Origin: CAWUKT01 sp963923035
GTDB lineage: Bacteria; Bacteroidota; Bacteroidia; J057; JADKCL01
Direction: 5' to 3'
DNA: 64,000 bases
Assembly: GCA_963923035.1 (NCBI GenBank)
Contig: CAWUKT010000031.1
Span: 4,371 to 68,370, forward strand
Shown: one piece after another, positions 36,715 to 44,776 of the stretch
How the letters are laid out: the number at the start of each line of letters is the position of its first letter
Position numbering within the stretch: the stretch's first letter is position 1
Translations under genes and position numbers: made by a program
The notes under the pieces: generated by a model
What the model saw: only the letters and a program-made list of their open reading frames with translations
Database searches by the model: none
What the model was told of the DNA's origin: nothing

Positions 36715-37137
36715 CTATCGGAACCGGTCCCAGCGGATCACCATGAACTTGTCTCCCAGTTCGGTGATGAGGGCCCCTTTTCCGGCCAAAAACTCTGGCT
36801 CAGCCAGATATTCGACCAATTCACTTCGAGAGAGGATACGGTAAGACGGGCGGTAATTAAAGTCCTGGAGAAACCGCCGAATGCCGTGTTGACGGACCCA
36901 TTTGCTGACCGTGACGTGACTCACCCCAATGATCCGCTCGATTTCCCGGTAGCTCAAGCCTTCCAAATAGAGTTGAAGCGCCTTCGTGACGTAGTAAGGG
37001 TCGATTTCTTTGCCCTTTTTTTGGACGGTAAAGTGATAAACGCAGCTTTTACACTTGTAGCGCTGGCGGCCACTGACCTGCCCAGCCTTGACGGTTTGGG
37101 GGGATTGACAACGGGGGCAAACGGGATTTTTATTTAT
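36715..37137 (-). CDS. IS1/InsA-like zinc-ribbon and helix-turn-helix protein, start codon abnormal
   Basis: The reading frame encodes a zinc ribbon (CPRC-x20-CKSC, in NPVCPRCQSPQ and RYKCKSCVYHFT) and then the HTH LSYREIERIIGVSHVTVSKWVRQHG, the arrangement of IS1 InsA and related transposase N-termini. A C-terminal 45 residues (YRILSRSELVEYLAEPEFL...) is not a catalytic domain. No ATG, GTG or TTG precedes the zinc ribbon in frame after the TAG at 37140-37138; the first codon, ATA at 37137, is one base from ATG. An ORF beginning at TTG 36966 would lose the ribbon. It could be a domesticated regulator using ATA, or a decayed remnant. No transposase catalytic gene lies beside it. Confidence 0.6.
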   Translation of the reverse strand: MNKNPVCPRCQSPQTVKAGQVSGRQRYKCKSCVYHFTVQKKGKEIDPYYVTKALQLYLEGLSYREIERIIGVSHVTVSKWVRQHGIRRFLQDFNYRPSYRILSRSELVEYLAEPEFLAGKGALITELGDKFMVIRWDRFR

Positions 37138-37461
37138 CTATATCAATTTTGCAAACATATATCAAATTAGCAATAATTGCGTTTAGCTTATTTGTTTTTG
37201 TCCTCAACAATAAGTATTAATTGATTGTTTTTCAGTTGTTTGTGGGGTTTTCAAATTGTTTGCCCTTCCCCCCTGAAAAAACTCCGCTCCCCTTTCGTAC
37301 CCCTCTATTTTTCCTGACAACCATCAGTTTTGGAAATGACCAATGTCCTTAAAGGGGCGGAACTCCAATTGAGGGTGCATTGGAATTGACCAAACTCATC
37401 TGGGTGGAATTGTGGGATTTATTGTATTTTGAGTTGTTGCTGTATTGAAAATCCATTGATT
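37138..37461. other. AT-rich intergenic region with a possible -7 element
   Basis: No gene is visible in this 324-base gap. On the minus strand TATGTTTG (37159-37152) matches TAnnTTTG and would start transcription only a few bases before the ATA codon of the InsA-like gene, making a nearly leaderless message. Near the other end, plus-strand TATTTTG (around 37422) is one base short of the consensus and could serve the DUF4258-like gene. Confidence 0.4.
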
Positions 37462-38193
37462 ATGTCAGATTGGAAGCCCGTTTACGTGGTGAAGGATGGA
37501 AATTCCAAGCCGCTACCCCCTCCTGCCTCTCCTCCTAAGCGTCCCCGCAAGAAACGTCGTTGGGGCCGTCGCATCTTGGGTTACTCATTTGTCATTGTGG
37601 TCCTGTTTGGGAGCGGACTGGCGATTGGTCTGGCGGAAGACAATGAAGCGGAGGAATATTTTGAGGAAGCGGGGGTACGGATTTTCTCTGATGCCTTGGG
37701 GGGGAAGGATGAAGGAACTGGAGGGGATATGGAAGTGAATGGGGTTGGGAGCAACATCGAATTGAAAAATGCCAGCGCAAGTCTACCCATTGATACGGTT
37801 TTTCTGGATTCAAGGCTCTTAAAAGAAAGAAACCAGCCTATTCAATACCTTTTTGATCCCAATTATACGTTTTACCCAGATTGGAGAAGTGTCATCGAAA
37901 AGAGTAGCTGGCAAAAGGATCCTCACTTTGTGAAAAGAATGGAAGAGAGAGATATATCAATGTCTGAAATTGAAAGAGTGCTCAGTGCTGGTTATATATC
38001 TCGTTTCAGTTGGGAGTTTTTCAATGATTCTTCGAGGGCATATCGACCCAGATATACTTTAAGGCTTGATCAAGGAAGAAAGAACTCGTTGGCAGTAGTA
38101 TTTGAGATTTCCCAGAAGTTGGATGAAATTCTATTGATAACAACGTTTAGAAGCCAAAATAAAAACAAGCGAAATATGAAGAACTGGCCATAA
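37462..38193 (+). CDS. Membrane-anchored protein with C-terminal DUF4258-like domain
   Basis: 243 residues from ATG 37462; an earlier start (37429) adds an odd MSCCCIEN segment. A basic, proline-rich N-terminus (PPPASPPKRPRKKRRWGRR) precedes one membrane helix (GYSFVIVVLFGSGLAIGLA, about 42-60). An acidic linker follows. The C-terminal 85 residues, beginning HFVKRMEERDISMSEIERVLSAGYI, match the DUF4258 pattern, a small fold seen in toxins and other nuclease-like proteins. Base composition changes near 37.79 kb: the N-terminal half is like the backbone and the C-terminal half is AT-rich. The function is unknown; no immunity-like gene is adjacent. Confidence 0.75.
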   Translation: MSDWKPVYVVKDGNSKPLPPPASPPKRPRKKRRWGRRILGYSFVIVVLFGSGLAIGLAEDNEAEEYFEEAGVRIFSDALGGKDEGTGGDMEVNGVGSNIELKNASASLPIDTVFLDSRLLKERNQPIQYLFDPNYTFYPDWRSVIEKSSWQKDPHFVKRMEERDISMSEIERVLSAGYISRFSWEFFNDSSRAYRPRYTLRLDQGRKNSLAVVFEISQKLDEILLITTFRSQNKNKRNMKNWP

Positions 38194-38216
38194 AAAAACC
38201 ACCCCTCCCGGGGTGG
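38192..38216 (-). terminator. Rho-independent terminator after folE
   Basis: 7-bp stem CCACCCC/GGGGTGG (38199-38205 with 38210-38216) with a 4-base loop, and on the minus strand a run of seven T (38198-38192). It lies 29 bases past the folE stop and overlaps the end of the converging gene by two bases of its stop codon. Confidence 0.85.
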
Positions 38217-38244
38217 CCAATTATCTAAATCCTTTCTATCAGTT

Positions 38245-38922
38245 CTACTTTCCAATGAGTTGCAGGAACTCGGCGCGAACCTTCGGATCGTCCTTGAATG
38301 CTCCATTGTACTCACTCGTGACGGTGACCACACCTTGGTCTTCCACCCCGCGGGTGCTGACACACATGTGTTCCGCCTCGATCACCACGGCGACATCGTC
38401 TGTTTCCAGGACGCGCCGGAGATGTTCTGCAATCTGCATGGTCATCCGCTCCTGGACCTGCGGCCGCTTCGCATAATAATGCACGATGCGGTTGATCTTG
38501 GAGAGGCCGACAACCTTGCCCTTCGAGATATAGGCGCAATGGGCCTTCCCTACAATCGGGACAAAGTGGTGCTCACAGTTGCTGTAAAAGGGGATGCCGC
38601 GTTCGACGAGCATCTCATTGTAATTGTACTTGTTGTCGAAGAGTTTAACGTTGGGTTCATTCTTGGGGTTCAAGCCGCTGAAAATTTCCTTGACGTACAT
38701 TTTTGCGACCCGGTGCGGGGTGCCACTCAGACTATCGTCTTCGAGGTCCAGCCCCAGGATCAACATGATTTCGCGGAAATGCTTTTCAATCAACTCTACC
38801 TTCAGGTCGTCATCCAATTCAAACGCATCGGGGCGAAGCGGAGTTTCCAGCGACGTTCCCACATGCATGTCACCAAGCTCTTCGTGGTGGACGTGATTGT
38901 TATTTACCATCGTATTCGACAA
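38245..38922 (-). CDS. folE: GTP cyclohydrolase I FolE
   Basis: Converts GTP to 7,8-dihydroneopterin triphosphate, the first step of folate and of preQ0 synthesis. 225 residues. Zinc and active-site motifs: FYSNCEHHFVPIVGKAHCAYIS, GLSKINRIVHYYAKRPQVQERMT, and HMCVSTRGVEDQ. The ATG at 38922 lies inside queD, giving a 23-base overlap; an in-frame ATG at 38910 also overlaps. The overlap implies co-translation with QueD and suggests a role feeding the queuosine branch, though folate use is not excluded. Confidence 0.96.
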   Translation of the reverse strand: MSNTMVNNNHVHHEELGDMHVGTSLETPLRPDAFELDDDLKVELIEKHFREIMLILGLDLEDDSLSGTPHRVAKMYVKEIFSGLNPKNEPNVKLFDNKYNYNEMLVERGIPFYSNCEHHFVPIVGKAHCAYISKGKVVGLSKINRIVHYYAKRPQVQERMTMQIAEHLRRVLETDDVAVVIEAEHMCVSTRGVEDQGVVTVTSEYNGAFKDDPKVRAEFLQLIGK

Positions 38923-39310
38923 AATTTCTTTCAGTTTCGTAGAGAATCACCGACAATTCTTTTGATTCATCGATATGTGACCTCAATTTATTCCAAATTA
39001 CTATTACGATATTTTCAGCCGTAGGGTTCAGGTCTTTGAACTCGTCGGTGTCAAGGTTGAGATTTTTGTGATCAAACCGGTCCTCTACTTCTCGCTTGAT
39101 CAGGTCCCTCAGCACCTTCATGTCCATGAGATAGCCCGTCTCGGGATCAATTTCCCCTTTCACCTTCACAATGAGCTCATAATTGTGTCCGTGATAATTG
39201 GGGTTGTTGCACTTTCCAAAAACTTCCCGGTTCCTTTCGTCCGACCATTTTGGATTATGCAATCGGTGGGCTGCGTTGAAATGTGCCTTGCGGCAAACAG
39301 TTACTTTCAT
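38900..39310 (-). CDS. queD: 6-carboxytetrahydropterin synthase QueD
   Basis: Zinc enzyme turning dihydroneopterin triphosphate into 6-carboxytetrahydropterin, the substrate of QueE. Zinc ligands are visible as FNAAHRLHN and HGHNYEL, and the catalytic Cys in FGKCNNPNYHGH. The frame is open from 39379, but the ATG at 39310 gives MKVTVCRKAHFNAAHRL, the usual N-terminus, and leaves 45 bases to the divergent flavoprotein gene. About 136 residues. It overlaps folE. The C-terminal LYETERNFVEY is the conserved end of the family. Confidence 0.93.
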   Translation of the reverse strand: MKVTVCRKAHFNAAHRLHNPKWSDERNREVFGKCNNPNYHGHNYELIVKVKGEIDPETGYLMDMKVLRDLIKREVEDRFDHKNLNLDTDEFKDLNPTAENIVIVIWNKLRSHIDESKELSVILYETERNFVEYDGK

Positions 39311-39355
39311 CACGGTATCTTTAACAAAGCGGGTATTATTTTGTTTAAATCCCAG

Positions 39356-40846
39356 ATGGCAAAAGCTAAACAACAACACTTCGCATCATCGAAATCCGAC
39401 GTTCTGATCATCGGAAGTGGCATGGCGGGGCTGACCGCCGCCGCCCTCCTCGCTCAGCGGGGGCTAAAGGTACGTATTTTGGAGCAAAACTGGCTCCCGG
39501 GAGGGTGTTCCAGCTCCTATCCGCGCCACCACTACGTTTTTGAAGCTGGTGCCACCACCCTGGTCGGACTCGATGAACACATGCCATTGCGCTACCTCGT
39601 CGACCAGACCGGCATCGAAATCGATGCCTGGAAATTGGACCTGCCCATGCAGGTCCACCTCGCCGACGGCTCGGTCCTCACCCGCTACCAGGATCTGGAC
39701 CGGTGGATCGCCGAAGCCGAACAGCACTTTGGCCCAAAAGGCCAGCGGCCCTTCTGGGAAGAGGCCTTCCGCGTCTCCCAGTTTGTCTGGGAAAATTCGT
39801 TGAAACAGCTCGCGTTTCCTCCGACCCGATTCCGGGACCTCGTGGCCGCCGCCAAAAATGCCAGTCTCAAGCAGGTCCGAAACCTGCCGGCCGCTTTCCG
39901 CTCCGTCGAGGCCATGCTCCGCAAGTATGGATTGGACCAGGACCAGCGCTTCCGTGCCTTCGTCGACGAACAGCTGTTGATCACCGCCCAAAATTTCGCC
40001 CCGGAGGTCAATGTCCTGTTCGGTGCTGCGGCACTTTGCTATACGAATTACAGCAACTACTATGTTCCCGGTGGCATGGTGAACCTCGTCAATCCCATAG
40101 TGAACTACGTCAAATCGCAAGGGGGCGACGTCATGTTGCGGACTCCCGTGACCGCTGTGCACCACGATGGCGACCACTATCAGGTCGACACCAGGAAATC
40201 GGGATCCTTCCAGGCCCGCTACCTCATTTCCGCCATCCCCCTCAACAATACGCTGCCCCTGTTCAACGGCCAATTGGAGGGGAAATTCCGCAATAAGCTC
40301 ATGAAATCGGATCAGCTCCGGTCGGCCTTTCAGATGGGGATTGCCTTCAAAAAGCACCAGGACCACCCAGTCATTCACCACCAGATCCATTTGTCTCCCA
40401 AACTGCCCGAAATCGACGCCTCCAGCATTTTCCTGAGCCTCAGTCACCCCGATGACACGACCCGCTGCGGAGAAGATGAAGCCGTGGCGAGCATCAGCAC
40501 CCACGTGTTCGATCCCGAAGGCACTTTGATTCAGAACAAGCAGTTGTTGGAGGAGAAAGTAGTGGAAGTGCTGGAGGAAAAGGGCTTTTTGAAGCGGGAG
40601 AATATCCTCTACCAGCACAGCAGCACCCCGGGAGGCTGGCAGAAGTGGACCGCGCGGGAATGGGGATTTGTCGGCGGTTATCCCCAGTACCTGTCGATCA
40701 AGCCGTGGATGATGAAGGATGCGCGTTTGGATGGACAAAAGGCCTATATATGCGGGGATTCGACCTATCCGGGGCAGGGCATTCCCGGAGCCTGTCTGAG
40801 TGGAATCATCGCCGTAGAGAAGATGCGCCTGGACCACCGCATCTGA
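39356..40846 (+). CDS. FAD-dependent oxidoreductase, phytoene desaturase/retinol saturase-like
   Basis: About 496 residues. The N-terminal dinucleotide-binding motif is VLIIGSGMAGLTAAALLAQRGLKVRILEQN, followed by GGCSSSYPRHHYVFEAGAT, typical of the CrtI/CrtO/retinol saturase group. The C-terminal FAD motif is YICGDSTYPGQGIPGACLSGIIAVEKM. The frame opens further upstream, but the ATG at 39356 places the GxGxxG motif near the N-terminus. The substrate is unknown; a carotenoid or another polyene is likely. An ArsR-type regulator follows after 80 bases. Confidence 0.88.
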   Translation: MAKAKQQHFASSKSDVLIIGSGMAGLTAAALLAQRGLKVRILEQNWLPGGCSSSYPRHHYVFEAGATTLVGLDEHMPLRYLVDQTGIEIDAWKLDLPMQVHLADGSVLTRYQDLDRWIAEAEQHFGPKGQRPFWEEAFRVSQFVWENSLKQLAFPPTRFRDLVAAAKNASLKQVRNLPAAFRSVEAMLRKYGLDQDQRFRAFVDEQLLITAQNFAPEVNVLFGAAALCYTNYSNYYVPGGMVNLVNPIVNYVKSQGGDVMLRTPVTAVHHDGDHYQVDTRKSGSFQARYLISAIPLNNTLPLFNGQLEGKFRNKLMKSDQLRSAFQMGIAFKKHQDHPVIHHQIHLSPKLPEIDASSIFLSLSHPDDTTRCGEDEAVASISTHVFDPEGTLIQNKQLLEEKVVEVLEEKGFLKRENILYQHSSTPGGWQKWTAREWGFVGGYPQYLSIKPWMMKDARLDGQKAYICGDSTYPGQGIPGACLSGIIAVEKMRLDHRI

Positions 40847-40850
40847 TCCA

Positions 40851-40909
40851 ATGAAACATTTTTCATTTCTCGTCGTTAAACTACAAATGAAGATATTTTC
40901 ATATATTTG
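40851..40909 (+). promoter_or_regulatory. Two ArsR-type operators and promoter of the ArsR gene
   Basis: The dyad ATGAA-N6-TTCAT occurs twice, at 40851-40866 and 40887-40902. TGAA-N6-TTCA is the half-site spacing of SmtB/ArsR/CzrA operators. The second copy runs into TATATTTG (40902-40909), an exact -7 match, 17 bases before the ArsR ATG. A repressor bound there would block its own promoter. Confidence 0.7.
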
Positions 40910-40926
40910 ATTCTGTCCAGCCCTTT

Positions 40927-41226
40927 ATGAGTACCCCCAGCACAGAACAATTGGAACAAACGGCGTTCATCCTCAAGACGATCGCCCACCCCATGCGCTT
41001 GCGGATTGTTTGCCTCCTCGGTCAGCATGAGCAGCTCACGGTATCCGAGATCTGTGCCAAGGTCGAATGCGAGCAGTCCCTCGCCTCCCACCACCTCAAT
41101 ATTTTGAAATTGAAAGGCGTACTTGTCAGCGAGCGCAACGGCAAGAATATCCACTATTCTCTGGCCATGCCGCAAGTATTGGGCGTATTGGATTGCGTCG
41201 GCAATTGCAATGGCTCCGACGACTAG
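40927..41226 (+). CDS. ArsR-family winged-helix regulator
   Basis: 99 residues with the ArsR/SmtB fold: FILKTIAHPMRLRIVCLLGQHEQLTVSEICAKVECEQSLASHHLNILKLKGVLVSERNGKNIHYSL. The recognition helix is around EQSLASHHLNIL. Cysteines at VC (about 35), IC, VEC and the C-terminal CVGNCN could bind a metal or thiol ligand, but the classic CVC pair is absent. Two operators lie just upstream, so it is most likely autorepressed. It may also control the flavoprotein gene ahead of it only through read-through, as the operators lie after that gene. Confidence 0.93.
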   Translation: MSTPSTEQLEQTAFILKTIAHPMRLRIVCLLGQHEQLTVSEICAKVECEQSLASHHLNILKLKGVLVSERNGKNIHYSLAMPQVLGVLDCVGNCNGSDD

Positions 41227-41287
41227 AATTCTCCATTTCTTTTTCCCTCCTCTGGAAAATTTACCCTGCCCCTCTTAACTTGAGGCA

Positions 41288-42130
41288 GTGATCGATTATA
41301 TCATCAATAAGGAATGTGACGTCAAAGCCGAACTGGGCATCCAGGGCCTGATCGACCTGGTGAAGTCCCGGAACCAGGCGGTATTGGTTTTTCGGAGCTT
41401 GTTGGAGCAAGGGAAAACAGAAAAGGAAGCGATGGACACCACTTTTGTGAGTCAAACGGTGGTGGTGGAGGGAGAAGATCAAATGCGGGAGATCAAAGTG
41501 CGGGACCTTTTTACCCAAACTAACCACCTCAAGCAGCTGGCTCCGATCTGCGCCGATTGCCCGCTCAACGCGGGCCGCGAGGCATTCGGTTGCTACCGCA
41601 CCGTGCGCTACCCCATTTCTTCCGAAGCCGAACGCTGGCTCTCCGGCCTCGTCCACCAGGCCACCGAGCAGGGGCTGCCCCGCAGCATCCTCATCAAGTT
41701 CATCCTCGACGAGGAGATTCCCGGCGAATTTTTCCAGCGCCTCCGCCAGGATCCGCACCGCCGGTTCCTGGAATCCCAGGAGCCCTACGAAATCACGGTG
41801 GAGAAGAAATTGTTGAAGAAAACCAAGGTGACCACCGACCAGATCCTCGACATGATGTTTGCGTTGGGGACGATGGAACGGACCCACCAGATGTTCCTGA
41901 TATTTTTGAGTGGCGCGGTGGTGATCAGCGATATCGAGCCCGATCCCCGCCTGTACACCAGCGATTTTCAGGCCGCTGCGATCAGCGGACAGGACGGCAA
42001 GGTGGACTATTGGCTGTTCCACCTTCCGCTCGCGCCGTCGGACGACGAGAGCATTGGCGACATTAAGGAATTCTTCCGCAATGTGTTTTCGGCCTTTGCC
42101 ACGGCCCAGACCATCAGCATCGACTACTGA
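41288..42130 (+). CDS. Conserved-looking protein of unknown function with a CxxCP...GC motif
   Basis: 280 residues from a GTG start. I do not recognise the family. A clear feature is PICADCPLNAGREAFGCYRTVRYPIS at about 88-113: three cysteines in CxxC-x10-C spacing that could bind zinc or an iron-sulfur centre. No signal peptide or membrane helix is seen. The C-terminal half is acidic and mixed alpha/beta. It lies 61 bases after the ArsR gene and its stop is 3 bases from that of the converging phosphatase gene, so a link to the ArsR unit is possible. Confidence 0.8.
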   Translation: MIDYIINKECDVKAELGIQGLIDLVKSRNQAVLVFRSLLEQGKTEKEAMDTTFVSQTVVVEGEDQMREIKVRDLFTQTNHLKQLAPICADCPLNAGREAFGCYRTVRYPISSEAERWLSGLVHQATEQGLPRSILIKFILDEEIPGEFFQRLRQDPHRRFLESQEPYEITVEKKLLKKTKVTTDQILDMMFALGTMERTHQMFLIFLSGAVVISDIEPDPRLYTSDFQAAAISGQDGKVDYWLFHLPLAPSDDESIGDIKEFFRNVFSAFATAQTISIDY

Positions 42131-42133
42131 GGT

Positions 42134-42910
42134 TTATTCGAAGCTGCGGAGTTTTTCCATTTTCACCTTGTCTTCCGTCTTCATGTCCAGTCGCTTATAA
42201 TCGTAAAGCGCGCTCTCCCACGAACCGTAGCAGGGATTGGGGATGATGATAAAGTCCACTCCGAAGCGGTGGGCATTTTCCTCGACCAGGTTGTGCCGTT
42301 CACTCACCGATTTCCCTTCAAAATCTTCACTAAAGTCGTTCATGTTGTCCCCAAAGAACATGATGATGGTATGGTCTTCCTCGATGGCCTGGCGCCGGGC
42401 TTCCTTGTTGGAATCGTCGGTGCGGAGGTAGAAATGATCGGCATCGACCTGGGGAAAATCCAGTTTCTTCATATTGGCCATGGTCGGTTCCAATTGAGCA
42501 GCCTTGCGGTTGGAGACATAAAAGATGTCCACGCCCTGTTGGTCGGCGTACTTGAGGAATCCCACGCAGCCGGGAATCGAATCGGCCTCTTCCCGTTCCA
42601 CCCAGCGCTTCCAATCTTCACTCGAATATCCTTTGTCTTCCTTGATTTGGTAGCCGGAATAGGGGCTGTTGTTGAGGCAGGTCTCGTCGAGGTCCAGGAC
42701 AATGCAGGGCGGCTGCACATAGCGGTAGCGGAGCTTGACTTCGAGGCTCACGCGGGCCACATTGTACGCCTGGAAGGCCAGCGCGCGGTATTCGGAGGCA
42801 CTTTGGTACCAAATGGCCGATTGCAGCAGGTCCTTTTGGTAATTGGTCTTGCAACTTCCGAGGGCGATCAGCAGACCAAGGGCAAACAGGAAGGGTTTTA
42901 GGTGTTTCAT
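42134..42910 (-). CDS. 5'-nucleotidase, lipoprotein e(P4) family (HAD class III acid phosphatase)
   Basis: 258 residues. Lipobox LGSC with Cys20. The catalytic DLDET motif is at 73-77 (VLDLDETCLNNSPY), followed by WVEREEADSIPGCVGFLKYA, FYVSNRK for motif II, and MFFGDNMNDF for the acidic motif. e(P4)-type proteins are outer-membrane lipoproteins that free nucleosides or phosphate, and in some species nicotinamide riboside, from nucleotides. It is alone on its strand. Confidence 0.94.
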   Translation of the reverse strand: MKHLKPFLFALGLLIALGSCKTNYQKDLLQSAIWYQSASEYRALAFQAYNVARVSLEVKLRYRYVQPPCIVLDLDETCLNNSPYSGYQIKEDKGYSSEDWKRWVEREEADSIPGCVGFLKYADQQGVDIFYVSNRKAAQLEPTMANMKKLDFPQVDADHFYLRTDDSNKEARRQAIEEDHTIIMFFGDNMNDFSEDFEGKSVSERHNLVEENAHRFGVDFIIIPNPCYGSWESALYDYKRLDMKTEDKVKMEKLRSFE

Positions 42911-43074
42911 CGTGGGGAAGTGGTTTCGGTGCTTGGATAAATCGGGGGGAAATTACGTTTTTCTTGTGAGTTGGGTGTTAAAGGAAAGGGGGAATTGGAT
43001 GAATTCTAATCAATCTCATCCGGATATTCTTTGATTTCCCGCACAAGTCCCACCCAAACCAATATCTTTGTGGT

Positions 43075-43707
43075 ATGGAAGAAAAAGCGAAGTTGATCCA
43101 GGCCTACAAAGACCTGACCCTCGAAAAAGGTCAGTTTCCCGTGTCCATCTTTGCCGTTTGCGAAAAGGCAGAGGTGCCCCGCCCTCAATTCCAGCAGCAC
43201 TTTGGAAATTTTGGCCAAATGCAGCAAGCCATCTGGGAGGATTATTTTTACTCCACCATCCGGACGATTGAAGGGGCCGACCAGTACGCCGAGTACATGG
43301 TCCGGGAAAAACTGCTCGCTTTTTACTTCACCTTTCTGGAAGTCCTCGGCCAGGACCGCGAGTTTGTGAAGATGTTTGAGAGGCAAATGGGCGTTTGGAA
43401 CTACAATCCCGAGTGCCTGGAAGCCATGAAACCACTCTTTCTGGCCTATTTGACGGAGTTGGTGGAGGAAGGAAAAGCAACGGAAGAAATCGCGGAGCGC
43501 TATGTATTGGGCGGGGATTATCCTGGCTGGCACTGGCCGCAGTTCCTTTACCTCATCAATTTTTGGATGCGGGACAAAAGCAGTGGCTTCCAGCGGACCG
43601 ATCAGGCCGTCGAAAAGGCAGTCAACATGGGCTTTGACATCATGGGCCGAAATGTGCTTGACTCCGTATTTGACTTCGCCCGTTTCGCATTCACCAACAA
43701 GCGTTAA
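43075..43707 (+). CDS. TetR-type regulator
   Basis: 210 residues. The N-terminal 45 residues form the HTH (LIQAYKDLTLEKGQFPVSIFAVCEKAEVPRPQFQQHFGNFGQMQQAIWEDYF); the HFGNFGQM segment is the YFxNKxxL-like end of TetR DNA-binding domains. The rest is a helical ligand-binding domain rich in aromatics (GWHWPQFLYLINFWMRD). Its ligand and targets are unknown. TATCTTTG ends 5 bases before the ATG; if that is the -7 element, the mRNA would be leaderless, but no TTG is correctly placed, so this may be chance. Confidence 0.85.
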   Translation: MEEKAKLIQAYKDLTLEKGQFPVSIFAVCEKAEVPRPQFQQHFGNFGQMQQAIWEDYFYSTIRTIEGADQYAEYMVREKLLAFYFTFLEVLGQDREFVKMFERQMGVWNYNPECLEAMKPLFLAYLTELVEEGKATEEIAERYVLGGDYPGWHWPQFLYLINFWMRDKSSGFQRTDQAVEKAVNMGFDIMGRNVLDSVFDFARFAFTNKR

Positions 43708-43814
43708 AACCGACTTTTTCAGATTCAAAGGTTGGTTATTCAACCGTTATTGGCTAAATTTCATCTAATTCTGCCTATTTGCAGACTACGGAACACGTTC
43801 GAAATCAAGTTTTT

Positions 43815-44714
43815 ATGAAGTCCACTCGACGAAACGTTTTTTTGGGGCTATTCTTTTTAATCACATTTGCCACCCTCAATCTCGGTTTGAAAGGTCAAAT
43901 TCTGAAAAATGTGACCGATCCGATCAAGAAAGCCGGCAATACCGTCACCCAACCCATCAAAGACACGCGGGAATCCGTCAAAGAAATTTCCCAGCCTGTC
44001 AAAGATGTCCGCAATGCCAAGCGTGAAGTGACCCAGCCGGTGACAGATGTCAAGCGCGAAGTCGACGGCTTGCAAAGCGATGTCAAGCGGGTGGAAAGTG
44101 ATGTGGATCGCCTTAAGGGCGATGTCAGCAATACCCGGAGCAATGTGCGCAACCGTACCCGCAGCAACAAAGACGATGGTACTTCGGCCGCCTCCGGCGC
44201 CGATGATTCCGCCCGCGACAAGGCCCGGGCCGATTCGGTCTACAAGAGCCGCATGCGGACCGGGACCAAGGTCAAAAATGACCAGGCGACTCCGCCGCCC
44301 ACCCGTACCGTCGAGGCCGACAAGTCCATCTCGGGATCCAGAACCGTTTTGCTGCCGCCGAGCACCATCAAGGCCCGGCCCCGCCAGCCCGACTATACCT
44401 ACAACCAGATTGGGGAGTCGCGTCCGGCGACCATGCGGCCCGGCTACCAAAGCAGTCCCGCCAAATCTGCGATTGACCGCGCGGAATTTGACATCGAAAC
44501 CATCGAAGAATTGTTCTCGGCCGCGATTTGGACCGGCCCGGACAGCGTTCATACGGCCCGTTCCATCGACTATATGCTCGGCGAATTGCGGACCGACATC
44601 AACGACATCAAGCGGCGCGATCCTGATTGGGATACCATCTTGTACGAAGACAAGTACCGCAAGTGGCGGGCCCTCTACCGCCGCAATACCGAACCCGAAA
44701 GCATTTTCGAATAG
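43815..44714 (+). CDS. Secreted or periplasmic coiled-coil protein of unknown function
   Basis: About 299 residues from ATG 43815, which gives a signal peptide (MKSTRRNVFLGLFFLITFATLNLGLKGQ). Residues 30-115 have heptad-like repeats of VTDPIKKAGNTVTQPI, PVKDVRN and DVKRVESDVDRLKGDV, likely a long coiled coil. A polar, basic middle precedes a compact C-terminal region with FDIETIEELFSAAIWTGPDSVHTARSIDYML. No family is recognised. It ends in a strong terminator and stands alone. Confidence 0.8.
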   Translation: MKSTRRNVFLGLFFLITFATLNLGLKGQILKNVTDPIKKAGNTVTQPIKDTRESVKEISQPVKDVRNAKREVTQPVTDVKREVDGLQSDVKRVESDVDRLKGDVSNTRSNVRNRTRSNKDDGTSAASGADDSARDKARADSVYKSRMRTGTKVKNDQATPPPTRTVEADKSISGSRTVLLPPSTIKARPRQPDYTYNQIGESRPATMRPGYQSSPAKSAIDRAEFDIETIEELFSAAIWTGPDSVHTARSIDYMLGELRTDINDIKRRDPDWDTILYEDKYRKWRALYRRNTEPESIFE

Positions 44715-44732
44715 GAAAATTCACTTTCCAAT

Positions 44733-44769
44733 CAATCCCGGCTGTGACCGCACAGCCGGGATTGTTATT
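44733..44769 (+). terminator. Rho-independent terminator
   Basis: Perfect 14-bp stem (44733-44746 with 44751-44764) around a 4-base loop, then TTATTTT. It begins 19 bases after the stop of the coiled-coil protein gene and ends just 8-12 bases before the next ATG. Confidence 0.85.
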
Positions 44770-44776
44770 TTGGGGC

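Noticed and set aside
43063..43070. TATCTTTG as promoter of the TetR-type gene
   Set aside because: It ends 5 bases before the ATG and lacks TTG at 19 bases; noted in the gene entry but not listed as a promoter.
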